Notes under the pieces: model-generated
The model's database searches: none
The model's input: only the letters and a program-made list of their open reading frames with translations
What the model was told of the DNA's origin: nothing
In this document: positions 31,812-40,710 of the stretch, piece after piece
Position numbering within the stretch: position 1 is the first letter of the stretch
Layout: each line of letters starts with the position of its first letter
Position numbers and translations under genes: made by a program
NCBI RefSeq assembly: GCF_900128445.1
Contig: NZ_LT671417.1
Span: 2,119,201 to 2,183,200, forward strand
Direction of reading: 5' to 3'
DNA length: 64,000 nucleotides
Origin: Thermophilibacter provencensis
GTDB lineage: Bacteria; Actinomycetota; Coriobacteriia; Coriobacteriales; Atopobiaceae

Positions 31812-32605
31812 TAGCTGAACCTCCCTGAGAGATACTCTTGCGTGCGCTGCTCCCTGGGGTTGCCGAAGAGCTCGCGCGTGGGGCCCTCCTCGATGAGCTC
31901 GCCCAGATAGAAGAAGGCGGTCTTGTCGGCCACGCGTGCGGCCTGCTGCATGTTGTGGGTGACGACGACCACGGTGTGATCGGTGGCGAGCTCGCTCATG
32001 AGCTGCTCGACCATGCTCGTGGAGATGGGGTCGAGGGCGGAGGTGGGCTCGTCCATGAGCAGGATGTCCGGGTCGGTGGCGAGCGCGCGGGCGATGCAGA
32101 GGCGCTGCTGCTGGCCGCCGGAGAGGCCGAGGCCGCTCTTGTTGAGATCGTCCTTGACCTCGTCCCAGAGGGCGGCGCGCGTGAGGCAGCGCTCGCAGAT
32201 CTCGTCGCCCTCGGACTTGGAGATGCGGCGCTGGCGCTTAGGCCCGTAGAGGATGTTCTCGCGGATGCTCATGGGGAACGGGTTGGGGTGCTGGAAGACC
32301 ATGCCCACGTAGACGCGCAGGGCGTTGGAGTCCATCTGGAAGATGTCCCGGCCGCCGAACTCGATCGTGCCCTCGGTGCGCACGGACTCGACGAAGTCGC
32401 ACATGCGGTTGAAGGTGCGCAGCAGCGTGGACTTGCCGCAGCCGGAGGGCCCGATGAAGGCCGTGGCGCGGTTCTTGGGAATCTCGAGACTGACGCCCTT
32501 GAGCGCCTGGAAGTCGCCGTACCAGAGGTTGAAGTCTCGGATGCTGATGGCCGTCTCCACGCCCTCGATGCCGCGCTGGGCGTTCTGGGTGTTATCTGTG
32601 TCCAT
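31811..32605 (-). CDS. pstB: Phosphate ABC transporter ATP-binding protein, copy 1
   Basis: 264 aa from the ATG at 32605 (GGGAGGCATC upstream). Walker A GPSGCGKST, Q-loop VFQHPNPFPMS, signature LSGGQQQR, Walker B ILLMDEPTSALD, H-loop VTHNMQQA. It powers phosphate import by PstCA. It is the second of two adjacent pstB genes; the pair shares motifs throughout but differs clearly in sequence. 11 bp separates it from copy 2. Confidence 0.95.
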   Translation of the reverse strand: MDTDNTQNAQRGIEGVETAISIRDFNLWYGDFQALKGVSLEIPKNRATAFIGPSGCGKSTLLRTFNRMCDFVESVRTEGTIEFGGRDIFQMDSNALRVYVGMVFQHPNPFPMSIRENILYGPKRQRRISKSEGDEICERCLTRAALWDEVKDDLNKSGLGLSGGQQQRLCIARALATDPDILLMDEPTSALDPISTSMVEQLMSELATDHTVVVVTHNMQQAARVADKTAFFYLGELIEEGPTRELFGNPREQRTQEYLSGRFS

Positions 32606-32616
32606 GATGCCTCCCA

Positions 32617-33423
32617 TCAGCCGAAGCGGCCCGTAAGGTAGTCGACCAGGCGCTGGTCGTGCGGATCGGAGAAGATCTGCTGCGTGGTGCCCGTCTCCAC
32701 CATGTCCCCCACGTAGAAGAAGGCGGTGCGGTCGGAGACGCGCGTGGCCTGCTCCATGTTGTGCGTGACGATGATCTCGCAGATGCCCGTGGAGGCGATG
32801 TCGCGGATGGTCTCCTCTATGGAGAAGGTGGAGATCGGGTCGAGCGCCGAGCAGGGCTCGTCGAAGAGAACGACGTCGGGCTTCATCGCGAGCGTGCGGG
32901 CGATGCACAGGCGCTGCTGCTGGCCGCCGGAGAGGGCGTGGGCCGACTGCTTGAGCTTGTCCTTGACCTCGTCCCAGAGCGCGGCCTGCCTGAGGGACGT
33001 CTCCACGAGCTCGTCCTCCTCGGCCTTGGTCCTCACGCGGCCGTGCTTCTTTGGCGCGAAGAGGATGTTCTCGCGGATGGACTTGCGGAAGGGCGTGGGC
33101 TGCTGGAAGACCATGCCGATGGACTTGCGCAGCTCGAAGAGGTTCTCCTTGGGCGTGTTGATGTCATGCCCGTGATAGAGGATCTCGCCGCCGATCGAGC
33201 ACTTGGGGATCTCGCGGTTCATGAGGTTGAGGCAGCGCAGGAACGTGGACTTGCCGCAGCCCGAGGGCCCGATGAGCGCCGTGACCTGGCCGGCCTCGAA
33301 GGTGAGCGAGGTCTTGTGCAGGGCCTCGTGCGTGAGGTCGTAGGTGACGGTCACGTCCTTGGTGCGCAGCAGCGGCCCGTTCTTCTCGCCTGCCGGAGCT
33401 GCCGGGGTGATGATGTCGGTCAT
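32617..33423 (-). CDS. pstB: Phosphate ABC transporter ATP-binding protein, copy 2
   Basis: 268 aa from the ATG at 33423, overlapping the pstA stop by 4 bp (ATGA). Walker A GPSGCGKST, Q-loop VFQQPTPFRKS, signature LSGGQQQR, Walker B VVLFDEPCSALD, H-loop VTHNMEQA. The N-terminus contains GEKNGP, encoded by a copy of the dispersed motif. Two PstB proteins with one PstC/PstA pair suggest either a mixed ATPase dimer or condition-specific subunits; Bacillus also has tandem pstB genes. Confidence 0.95.
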   Translation of the reverse strand: MTDIITPAAPAGEKNGPLLRTKDVTVTYDLTHEALHKTSLTFEAGQVTALIGPSGCGKSTFLRCLNLMNREIPKCSIGGEILYHGHDINTPKENLFELRKSIGMVFQQPTPFRKSIRENILFAPKKHGRVRTKAEEDELVETSLRQAALWDEVKDKLKQSAHALSGGQQQRLCIARTLAMKPDVVLFDEPCSALDPISTFSIEETIRDIASTGICEIIVTHNMEQATRVSDRTAFFYVGDMVETGTTQQIFSDPHDQRLVDYLTGRFG

Positions 33424-34346
33424 TCTGCGGTCAGCCTCCTCGAGAGGAGCTTGCCGAGCAGGCGGGCAAGCAGGTTGAACAGGAGCACGCAGGCGAGCAG
33501 GATGGTCGCCGTGCCCCAGACGATCTCCGTGGAACCGGCCGTGGGCTCGGAGGTGAGTCGCCAGATGTAGACGGCGAGCGAGCAGGCCGGGCGGAAGATG
33601 TTGAAGGGGTTGGTGGGGCTCAGGAAGTTGAGCGAGCCGAAGTTCAGGCGCGCGGGGGCGGACCCGGCGGTGAAGATCAGGGCCGCCGCCTCGCCGAAGA
33701 CGCGGCCGGCGGAGAGCACGATGCCGGTCACGATCGCGGGCATGGCCGCGGGGAGAAGGACGTTGATCGTGGTCTCCCAGCGGGTGAGGCCCATGGCGAG
33801 GGCCGCGTCGCGCTGGCTGCGCGGGACGTCCTCGAGCGCCTGCTGTATGGTGCGCACCAGGATGGGGATGTTGAACATCGTGAGGGCGCAGGCGCCGGCG
33901 AGGATCGAGATGCCCCAGCCGAGGGTCACCACGAAGAAGAGGGACCCGAACATGCCGACCACGATCGAGGGCAGCGAGGAAAGCGTCTCGATGGCGGTCT
34001 TGGCGGCGGAGGTGACCCAGTTGTCGGGCGCGTACTCGACGAGGAAGATGGCCGCGCCGAGCGAGATGGGCACCGAGATGACGAGGGTCACGATCAGCAT
34101 GTAGAAGGAGTCCCACAGCTGGTAGAGGATGCCGGGAGCCACGTCGTCGTTGTACGGGTTGGTGAGGAAGCCCGGGGTGAGCGCGCGACCGGCGCCGCGG
34201 GCGAGGATGTAGACGATGATGGCCACGACGAGCAGCATGACCAGGCCCACGATGACGGTGAGGATGCCGGTCGCGACCTTGTCCTGGGAGTTGATGCGCT
34301 TGACGTGGGCGTCCAGGGAGAGCGCGCGGCTGTTCTCGCTAGCCAT
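33420..34346 (-). CDS. pstA: Phosphate ABC transporter permease PstA
   Basis: 308 aa with six predicted membrane helices. The binding-protein-dependent transport EAA loop is seen as EDVPRSQRDAALAMGLTRWETTINVLLPAA. It forms the channel with PstC. It overlaps pstC upstream by 8 bp and pstB downstream by 4 bp, so the block is tightly coupled. Confidence 0.95.
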   Translation of the reverse strand: MASENSRALSLDAHVKRINSQDKVATGILTVIVGLVMLLVVAIIVYILARGAGRALTPGFLTNPYNDDVAPGILYQLWDSFYMLIVTLVISVPISLGAAIFLVEYAPDNWVTSAAKTAIETLSSLPSIVVGMFGSLFFVVTLGWGISILAGACALTMFNIPILVRTIQQALEDVPRSQRDAALAMGLTRWETTINVLLPAAMPAIVTGIVLSAGRVFGEAAALIFTAGSAPARLNFGSLNFLSPTNPFNIFRPACSLAVYIWRLTSEPTAGSTEIVWGTATILLACVLLFNLLARLLGKLLSRRLTAE

Positions 34347-35238
34347 TGGCCTTGGCCCCCTTCCTGCCGATGAGGTGGATGATCAGGATGAAGACGAGCG
34401 ACATGGCGAGGAGGATCAGGCCGAGCGACCAGAGGGCGTGATAGTAGACCGAGCCCGAGGTCGCGTTGGAGAGGCCCGCCGTGAGCGCCGCCGTGAGCGT
34501 GGACGCCGGGTCGAGCAGGCCCATGGGCATGGAGCGCTCGACGCCGCCGATGACCATCTGGACGGCGAGCGTCTCGCCGAAGGCGCGCGTCATGCCGAGG
34601 ATGACCGCGGTCATGAGGGAGGGCATGGCGCTCTTGAGCACGACGTGCCAGGTGGTCTGCCAGCGGGTGCAGCCGAGCGCGTAGGAGCCCTCGCGGTACT
34701 GGTTGGGCACGGCGCGCAGGGCGTCCATCGAGAGCGTGGTGATGGTCGGGAGGATCATGATGGCCAGCACGAGCGAGCCGGACAGGATGCCCGCCCCGGT
34801 GGGCGCGGCGTCGCCGAAGATGGCCTTCACGAGCGAGTTGATCACGTAGAGGCCGAGGACGCCGTAGACGACCGACGGGATGCCCACGAGCAGCTCGATG
34901 AAGGGCTGGAAGACGCGGCGGCCGAAGGACGGGGCGACCTCCACGACGAAGATCGCTGAGCCGATGGCCACGGGGAGCGCGAAGGCGGTGGAGAGCAGCG
35001 TGACGGCGAAGGAGCCCACGATCATGGGGAGCGCCCCGTAGCGCTCCTGCTCGGGGATCCAGTTCTGCCCGAAGAAGAAGTCGATCGGGTTGATGCCGTC
35101 AACGAAGAACGTGGTGAGGCCCTGCTGCGCCACCATGAAGATGAGCGTGACCACGACGAGCGCCACGAGCGCGACGCAGAAGCCCGTGATTCCCAGGCCA
35201 ATGTTCTCGAGCCTCCGCTTGGGCATGAGGTTTGCCAT
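34339..35238 (-). CDS. pstC: Phosphate ABC transporter permease PstC
   Basis: 299 aa, six helices, with the EAA loop RAVPNQYREGSYALGCTRWQTTWHVVLKSA and the typical SAIFVVEVAP and GIPSVVYGVLGLYV blocks. GGAGCC lies upstream of the ATG at 35238. A GC-rich hairpin (35263-35291) separates it from pstS. Confidence 0.95.
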   Translation of the reverse strand: MANLMPKRRLENIGLGITGFCVALVALVVVTLIFMVAQQGLTTFFVDGINPIDFFFGQNWIPEQERYGALPMIVGSFAVTLLSTAFALPVAIGSAIFVVEVAPSFGRRVFQPFIELLVGIPSVVYGVLGLYVINSLVKAIFGDAAPTGAGILSGSLVLAIMILPTITTLSMDALRAVPNQYREGSYALGCTRWQTTWHVVLKSAMPSLMTAVILGMTRAFGETLAVQMVIGGVERSMPMGLLDPASTLTAALTAGLSNATSGSVYYHALWSLGLILLAMSLVFILIIHLIGRKGAKANG

Positions 35239-35262
35239 GGAGGAGCCTTTCTCGTCAAGGAA

Positions 35263-35291
35263 GCGGCGGCGCCCCGGAAGGACGCCGCCGC
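35263..35291 (-). terminator. Intercistronic hairpin between pstS and pstC
   Basis: A perfect 9-bp stem GCGGCGGCG / CGCCGCCGC with an 11-nt loop and no T-run. It is typical of a partial terminator or mRNA stabiliser that lets pstS be expressed above the membrane genes. Confidence 0.6.
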
Positions 35292-35309
35292 AGGGAGGGT
35301 GGGTCAGGG

Positions 35310-36251
35310 CTAGGCAGCGGTGATGTTGCCCTCAGCGTCCTTCTTGACCTGCATGTCGGCCATGGGGATGAAGCCCTCCTCCACGACGGTGGAGGCGAAG
35401 TCGTCGGACATGATGAACTCGATGAAGGCCTGGGTCACGGCAGCCGTGGACTCGTCCTCGTCCTCGCGGGTGTACATGTGCTCGTACGCCCAGATGGTGA
35501 AGTCGCCGGACTCGACGTTGGCCTGCGTGGGCTCCACGCCGCCCACCGTGAGGGCCTTGATGCCGTCGCCCTCCATGTAGTTGAACGCGACGTAGGAGAT
35601 GGAGCCCTCGGTGGCGGCAACCTGCTCGACGACGGTGCCCGAGGAGTCGACCTCGGCGACCGGGCGGAAGCTGTCCGGCGCGGTCTCGCCGCCGAGGACC
35701 GCCGCCTCGAAGGTGGCGCGGGTGCCCGAGCCGGCCTCGCGCTGGATGACCTGGATGGTGCCGTCGCTGCCGCCGACCTCGGACCAGTTGGTGATCTGGC
35801 CGAGGAAGATGCCCTTGAGCTGGTCGAGCGTGAGGTCGTCGACGTCGACGCCGGCGTTCACGATCGGGCCCATGCCCACGATGCAGACCTGGTTGTCGAC
35901 GAGGCCCTCGCACTGGTCGGCCTCGAGCTTCTCCTCGGCGTAGACGTCGGAGCGGCCGATCTGGACGGAGCCCTCGGCGATCTGGGAGAGGCCCTGGCCG
36001 GAGCCGCCGGCCGCGATGGCGATGGAGACGTCGGGGTTGGCATCCATGAAGGCGTCGGCGGCCTTCTCCACGAGCGGCTGGAACGAGGTGGCGCCGGAGC
36101 AGGAGATGGAGCCGGAGAGCGTGGAGGCGGCGTCGCCGGTGGAGTCGGCGGCGGTGTCGCCGGTGCCACCGCAGCCCACGAGACCGAGGCCGGCCACGGC
36201 AGCGACGACGCCGGAGAGGCCGAGGAACTGACGACGAGAGATATCAGACAT
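35310..36251 (-). CDS. pstS: Phosphate-binding lipoprotein PstS
   Basis: 313 aa from the ATG at 36251 (AAGGAGAACC upstream). The signal peptide has both a twin-arginine motif (SRRQFLGLSG) and a lipobox (LGLVGC), so it is probably a Tat-exported lipoprotein. Phosphate-site residues are recognisable: SGATSFQPL, GGSGQGLSQI, GRSD, and the QREAGSGTRATFE block. First gene of pstSCABB-phoU and target of the candidate Pho box upstream. Confidence 0.95.
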   Translation of the reverse strand: MSDISRRQFLGLSGVVAAVAGLGLVGCGGTGDTAADSTGDAASTLSGSISCSGATSFQPLVEKAADAFMDANPDVSIAIAAGGSGQGLSQIAEGSVQIGRSDVYAEEKLEADQCEGLVDNQVCIVGMGPIVNAGVDVDDLTLDQLKGIFLGQITNWSEVGGSDGTIQVIQREAGSGTRATFEAAVLGGETAPDSFRPVAEVDSSGTVVEQVAATEGSISYVAFNYMEGDGIKALTVGGVEPTQANVESGDFTIWAYEHMYTREDEDESTAAVTQAFIEFIMSDDFASTVVEEGFIPMADMQVKKDAEGNITAA

Positions 36252-36374
36252 GGTTCTCCTTCCCAAGGATGTAGGCCTGGGGTCCCCGACCCCCGGCCGT
36301 GTCAAGTGCATCCTAGGGCGGCGCGTTCCGCCCGCCGCCCTGATCGGTCATCTCTTACGGGCGGCTGACGGCGG

Positions 36375-36474
36375 CTTACATTTGACTTACAAACGCTGGC
36401 ACGTTTGTAAACTCGCGCCGAGGCAAGCTTACAATTGCCGCCGAGCTGGGGTTTTTCCTTGGATGGGCCTTACA
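36375..36474 (-). promoter_or_regulatory. Candidate Pho box: CTTACA repeats upstream of pstS
   Basis: CTTACATTTG (36375) and CTTACAAACG (36386) are direct repeats spaced exactly 11 bp, followed by an inverted TTTGTAA (about 36404-36410) and single copies at 36428 (CTTACAATTG) and 36469 (CTTACATTTG). Tandem 11-bp spaced repeats are the usual pattern of PhoB/PhoP-type sites. Assignment to the regulator at 30397 is inference. Confidence 0.5.
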
Positions 36475-36483
36475 TTTGGCGAC

Positions 36484-36553
36484 GGGCGTGCAAAAGGGAC
36501 AGGCACCTTTGCACGGTTAGCTGTGCAAAGGTGCCTGTCCCTTTTGCACGCCC
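36484..36553. repeat. Perfect 31-bp-arm palindrome, GTGCAAAGGTGCCTGTCCC family
   Basis: Arms 36484-36514 and 36523-36553 are perfectly complementary around the loop GGTTAGCT. It lies between the divergent pst and ABC-exporter promoters. Family members are at 6234-6264 and 56609-56639. Confidence 0.85.
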
Positions 36554-36585
36554 CCCTCCGCACGCCTGCCCCTCTGCGCGGTTTG

Positions 36586-36644
36586 AAGGTACCGTGCGAA
36601 TATTCTCACGGTACCTTGAAATGTTCTGTGGCGCGTCGCACAAT
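36586..36644 (+). promoter_or_regulatory. Promoter and MarR-type operator of the first ABC exporter
   Basis: AAGGTACCGTG (36586-36596) and CACGGTACCTT (36607-36617) form an 11-bp-arm palindrome. The right half runs into a -35 TTGAAA (36616-36621), followed by a 17-nt spacer and CACAAT (36639-36644). The same GGTACC-16-GGTACCTTGA arrangement lies before the marR gene (40654-40681). Confidence 0.7.
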
Positions 36645-36669
36645 TGCTCTCTGTGTCGAAAGGAGTCAT

Positions 36670-38514
36670 ATGAAGAAAAAGAAGGAAGGGCAGGGGCTCA
36701 CCGGCCGCGAGGTCATAGGCACCCTCAAGGGGAGCATCCGCGAGTTCAAGGGAGCCTCGATCGCCACGCCGATCATCGTCTCCGGCGAGGTCGTGATGGA
36801 GGTCGCCATCCCCTTCGTGACCGCCCAGCTCATCAACTCAATCCAGGCGGGGGCCACCCTGGGGGAGATGCTCCCCTACGCGGGCGTCCTCGTGGCGATG
36901 GCGCTCGCGTCCCTCTGCTTTGGCATCGGCGCCGGCGTCACCTGCAGCCAGGCGAGCTGCGGCCTGGCCATGAACCTGCGCCACGACGTCTTTGCCGCGG
37001 TGCAGCGCTTCAGCTTCGCCAACATCGACCAGTTCTCGTCGAGCTCGCTCGTGACGCGCCTCACCACGGACATCACCAACGTGCAGCTCGCCTACATGAT
37101 GATTATCCGCACGGCCATCCGCTGCCCGCTCCTTCTGATCGCAGGCATCGTCATGGCGTTCATCATGGCCGGCCCGCTGGCGCTCGTCTTCGTGATCATC
37201 GTGCCCATCCTGGGCTTTGGCCTCTACAAGGTCGTGCGCACCGTGCACCCGATCTTCCGCTCGGTCTTCCACAAGTACGACGCCCTCAACGAGTCCATCG
37301 AGGAGAACGTCACCGGCATGCGCGACGTCAAGAGCTACGTGCGCCAGGACTATGAGAAGGAGAAGTTCGGGCGCGCCGCCCAGGACGTCTGCGCCGACTT
37401 CACCCGCGCCGAGAAGATCCTCGCGCTCAACACGCCGATGATGAACTTCGCCGTGTACACCGTCTTCGCCGTGACGCTGCAGTTCGGCAGCTACCTCATC
37501 ATCTCGAGCCAGGGCACGCTGCTGAACGTCGGCCAGCTCTCGGCGCTCACCACCTACGGCTTCATGATCCTCATGGCGCTCATGATGGTCTCGATGGTCT
37601 TCGCCATGATCACGATGGCGCAGGAGAGCGCCGAGCGCATCTGCGAGGTGCTGCGCACCGAGCCCACGATCAAGAACCCCGCCCACCCCGAGACCGAGAT
37701 GCGCGACGGCTCCATCGACTTCGACAACGTGACCTTCAAGTACTCTGAGAAGGCCGAGCACCGCGCCCTCGCGGAGATCGACCTGCACATCAAGAGCGGC
37801 GAGACCATCGGCGTCATGGGCGGAACCGGATCTGCCAAGACGTCGCTCGTGAACCTCATCAGCCGCCTCTACGACGTCACCGAGGGCTCCGTGAAGGTGG
37901 GCGGCGTGGACGTACGCGACTACGACCTCGAGTTCCTGCGCAACAACGTGGCCGTGGTCCTGCAGAAGAACGTGCTCTTCTCGGGCACCATCAAGGAGAA
38001 CCTGCGCTGGGGCAACCCGGACGCCACCTACGACGAGCTCGTCGAGGTCTGCAGGCTCGCCCAGGCAGACGAGTTCATCCAGCAGCTGCCCAAGAAGTAC
38101 GACTACTACATCGAGCAGGGCGGCACCAACGTCTCCGGCGGCCAGAAGCAGCGCCTGTGCATCGCGCGCGCCCTGCTGAAGCACCCCAAGGTGCTGATCC
38201 TGGACGACTCCACCTCCGCCGTCGACACCAAGACCGACGCGCTCATCCGCGAGGGCCTCAAGTCCTACCTCCCCGAGGCCACCAAGATCATCATCGCCCA
38301 GCGCGTGAGCTCGGTGCAGGACGCCGACCGCATCCTCGTGCTCGACAACGGCCACGTGGCCGGCCTCGGCACGCACGAGGAGCTGCTCGAGAGCTGCCCG
38401 TTCTACCGCGACACCTACCTCGCGCAGAACCGCACGAGCCAGGAGGCCGAGAAGGACGACGATGCCGCCGCGGACGTCGCGCCCACGAAGGGAGGTGAGG
38501 CGGATGGCCGCTAA
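36670..38514 (+). CDS. ABC exporter, degenerate-site half (subunit A1)
   Basis: 614 aa from the ATG at 36670 (AAAGGAG upstream). Six membrane helices (about 30-320), then an ATPase domain. Walker A is GGTGSAKTS (Ala for the usual Gly), the signature is NVSGGQKQR, Walker B reads ILDDSTSAVD (Asp in place of catalytic Glu), and the switch residue is Gln (IIIAQRVSS) instead of His. These are hallmarks of the non-catalytic partner in heterodimeric multidrug exporters. The gene overlaps the next by 11 bp. Paralogue of 41215-43065. Substrate unknown; the MarR control suggests toxic compounds. Confidence 0.92.
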   Translation: MKKKKEGQGLTGREVIGTLKGSIREFKGASIATPIIVSGEVVMEVAIPFVTAQLINSIQAGATLGEMLPYAGVLVAMALASLCFGIGAGVTCSQASCGLAMNLRHDVFAAVQRFSFANIDQFSSSSLVTRLTTDITNVQLAYMMIIRTAIRCPLLLIAGIVMAFIMAGPLALVFVIIVPILGFGLYKVVRTVHPIFRSVFHKYDALNESIEENVTGMRDVKSYVRQDYEKEKFGRAAQDVCADFTRAEKILALNTPMMNFAVYTVFAVTLQFGSYLIISSQGTLLNVGQLSALTTYGFMILMALMMVSMVFAMITMAQESAERICEVLRTEPTIKNPAHPETEMRDGSIDFDNVTFKYSEKAEHRALAEIDLHIKSGETIGVMGGTGSAKTSLVNLISRLYDVTEGSVKVGGVDVRDYDLEFLRNNVAVVLQKNVLFSGTIKENLRWGNPDATYDELVEVCRLAQADEFIQQLPKKYDYYIEQGGTNVSGGQKQRLCIARALLKHPKVLILDDSTSAVDTKTDALIREGLKSYLPEATKIIIAQRVSSVQDADRILVLDNGHVAGLGTHEELLESCPFYRDTYLAQNRTSQEAEKDDDAAADVAPTKGGEADGR

Positions 38515-40528
38515 CAACAACTCCGCCGAGAACATCCTCAAGAACGTGACCGGCTCCAACCAGCCCACCGAGCCCGAGCGCGAGCCGGAGCGCCAGAACG
38601 TCGCCGGCCGCCAGGTCGCCCGACCGCAGAGGCGCGGGGGCCGCGGCAGGACGCTCGGCCGCCTCATCAAGATGCTCTTCTCGTTCTATCCCAGGATGCT
38701 CCCGCTCGTGATCCTGTGCATCGTGGTTTCGGCCGTGCTCTCGGCCCTGCCCGCCACGTTCATGCAGCGCACGCTCGAGATCGTAACCGCCCACTGGGAG
38801 GGCGGCGACTGGGAGGCCGTCGCCGGCCAGATCGGCTCGCTCGTGCTCACGCTCGTGGGCATCTACGTGGTGTCGCTCGTGCTCAGCTTCACCTGGACCC
38901 GCGCGATGGCCATCATCACGCAGGGCTCGCTCGAGAAGTTCCGCGAGCGGCTCTTCGGCCACATGCAGGACCTGCCGATCAGCTACTTCGACGAGCACCA
39001 GCGCGGCGACATCATGAGCCACTACACCAACGACATCGACGCCCTGCGCCAGATGATCGGCCAGTCGCTGCCCAACATCACGCTCACCTTCGTCACCCTC
39101 ATCTCGGTCTTCTCGGTGATGATCTACTACAGCGTGTGGATGGCCGCGGTCATCGTGGCGGGCGTCCTGTTCATGAGCTACATGACCAAGGTGCTGGGCT
39201 CTCGCTCCGCGCGCAACTTCGTGGCGCAGCAGAAGGAGATCGGCGTCGTGGAGGGCCACGTCGAGGAGGTCATGAACGGCCAGCGCGTGGTCAAGGTCTT
39301 CTGCCACGAGGACGCCGCGCAGGACGACTTCGACGTGCTCAACCGCAGGCTCTTCGAGGCGAGCCGCGCCGCCAACATGTACACCAACACGCTCGGCCCC
39401 ATCCTCATGAACCTCGGCAACCTGATCTATGTCATCGTGGCGCTCGTGGGCGGCGTGTTCATCGAGACCGGCGTGCCCAACCTCTCCATCTCGGGCCTGC
39501 CCTTCTCGATTGCCGTCACGGTGCCGTTCCTCAACATGACCAAGCAGTTCGCCGGCCAGATCGGCCAAATCTCCCAGCAGATCAACTCCGTGGTCATGGG
39601 CCTCGCGGGCGCCGAGCGCATCTTCGAGCTCATGGACGAGCCCGTGGAGCAGGACCAGGGCTACGTGGAGCTCGTGGCCTGCACCATCGACCGCGAGGGC
39701 AACGTCACCGAGTGCGACCGCCGCTCCGAGAACTGGGCCGGCCAGTGGGCGTGGAGGCACCCGCACGGCGACGGCTCGCTCACCTACACCCCGCTCGCGG
39801 GCGACGTGCGCCTCTTCGACGTCGACTTCGCCTACCGCAAGGGCCACACCGTCCTGCACGACGTGAGCGTGTGGGCGAAGCCCGGCCAGAAGGTCGCCTT
39901 CGTCGGCGCCACGGGCGCGGGCAAGACCACGATCACGAACCTCATCAACCGCTTCTACGACATCGAGGACGGCAAGATCCGCTACGACGGGATCAACATC
40001 AACAAGATCAAGAAGAGCGACCTGCGCCGCTCCCTGGGCGTGGTGCTCCAGGACGTGAACCTCTTCACGGGCAGCGTCATGGACAACATCCGATTTGGCC
40101 GGCTCGACGCCACCGACGAGGAGTGCATGGCGGCGGCGCGCCTCGTGGGCGCCGACGGCTTCATCAAGCGCCTGCCGGACGGCTACAACACGATGCTCAC
40201 GGACAACGGCTCCAACCTGTCCCAGGGCCAGAGGCAGCTCCTCTCCATCGCCCGCTGCGCCGTGGCGGACCCGCCGGTGATGATCCTCGACGAGGCCACG
40301 TCCTCCATCGACACGCACACCGAGGCCATCGTCCAGCGCGGCATGGACGCGCTCATGACCGGGCGCACCACGTTCGTCATCGCGCACCGCCTCTCGACGG
40401 TGCAGAACTCCGACGCGATCATCGTCCTGGACCACGGCCGCATCATCGAGCGCGGCAGCCATGACGAGCTCATCGCCAAGAAGGGCACCTACTACCAGCT
40501 CTACACCGGGGCCTTCGAGCTCGAGTAG
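38504..40528 (+). CDS. ABC exporter, catalytic half (subunit B1)
   Basis: 674 aa from the ATG at 38504 (GGGAGGTGAGG upstream). A 50-residue polar N-terminus, six helices, then an inserted segment of about 50 residues between membrane and ATPase parts (QDQGYVELVACTIDREG...WAWRHPHGDGSLTYTPLAG), then the ATPase: Walker A GATGAGKTT, signature NLSQGQRQ, Walker B MILDEATSSID, H-loop VIAHRLS, all consensus. It pairs with A1. The last 200 residues are almost identical to B2 (43058-44986), much closer than their membrane parts, suggesting gene conversion or strong constraint. Confidence 0.92.
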   Translation: MAANNNSAENILKNVTGSNQPTEPEREPERQNVAGRQVARPQRRGGRGRTLGRLIKMLFSFYPRMLPLVILCIVVSAVLSALPATFMQRTLEIVTAHWEGGDWEAVAGQIGSLVLTLVGIYVVSLVLSFTWTRAMAIITQGSLEKFRERLFGHMQDLPISYFDEHQRGDIMSHYTNDIDALRQMIGQSLPNITLTFVTLISVFSVMIYYSVWMAAVIVAGVLFMSYMTKVLGSRSARNFVAQQKEIGVVEGHVEEVMNGQRVVKVFCHEDAAQDDFDVLNRRLFEASRAANMYTNTLGPILMNLGNLIYVIVALVGGVFIETGVPNLSISGLPFSIAVTVPFLNMTKQFAGQIGQISQQINSVVMGLAGAERIFELMDEPVEQDQGYVELVACTIDREGNVTECDRRSENWAGQWAWRHPHGDGSLTYTPLAGDVRLFDVDFAYRKGHTVLHDVSVWAKPGQKVAFVGATGAGKTTITNLINRFYDIEDGKIRYDGININKIKKSDLRRSLGVVLQDVNLFTGSVMDNIRFGRLDATDEECMAAARLVGADGFIKRLPDGYNTMLTDNGSNLSQGQRQLLSIARCAVADPPVMILDEATSSIDTHTEAIVQRGMDALMTGRTTFVIAHRLSTVQNSDAIIVLDHGRIIERGSHDELIAKKGTYYQLYTGAFELE

Positions 40529-40539
40529 CGCGGGTCCTC

Positions 40540-40620
40540 GACAAAGGTTGACAAAGGTGACAGGGTCATCTGTCAGGTTTTTCCTGACAGATGACCCTGT
40601 CACCTTTGTCAACCTTTGTC
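40540..40620. repeat. Perfect 38-bp-arm palindrome, TGACAAAGGTGACAGGG family
   Basis: Arms 40540-40577 and 40583-40620 are perfectly complementary around TTTTT. It lies 11 bp after the first exporter operon, so it can serve as terminator. It shares most of its sequence with the 40-bp-arm palindrome at 45009-45093, where the loop is AAAAA. Confidence 0.9.
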
Positions 40621-40653
40621 ATGACCTCTCGGCGACGCTGCGTCGCATTGCTC

Positions 40654-40710
40654 GGTACCGCGAGGTTTTTCGCATGGTACCTTGACTTCACCGCGCGAGG
40701 GTCTCAGAGT
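40654..40710 (+). promoter_or_regulatory. Promoter and operator of the marR-exporter 2 operon
   Basis: GGTACC at 40654-40659 and 40676-40681 (22-bp periodicity as at 36588 and 36610), followed by TTGACT (40682-40687), a 17-nt spacer and a weak CAGAGT. The operator abuts the -35, fitting autorepression by the MarR protein. Confidence 0.65.

Noticed and set aside
36838-38670. Long leftward open frames opposite the ABC exporters (also 38291-40612 and 42935-44920)
   Set aside because: Antisense shadows of Walker-motif genes, with no homology-like content.
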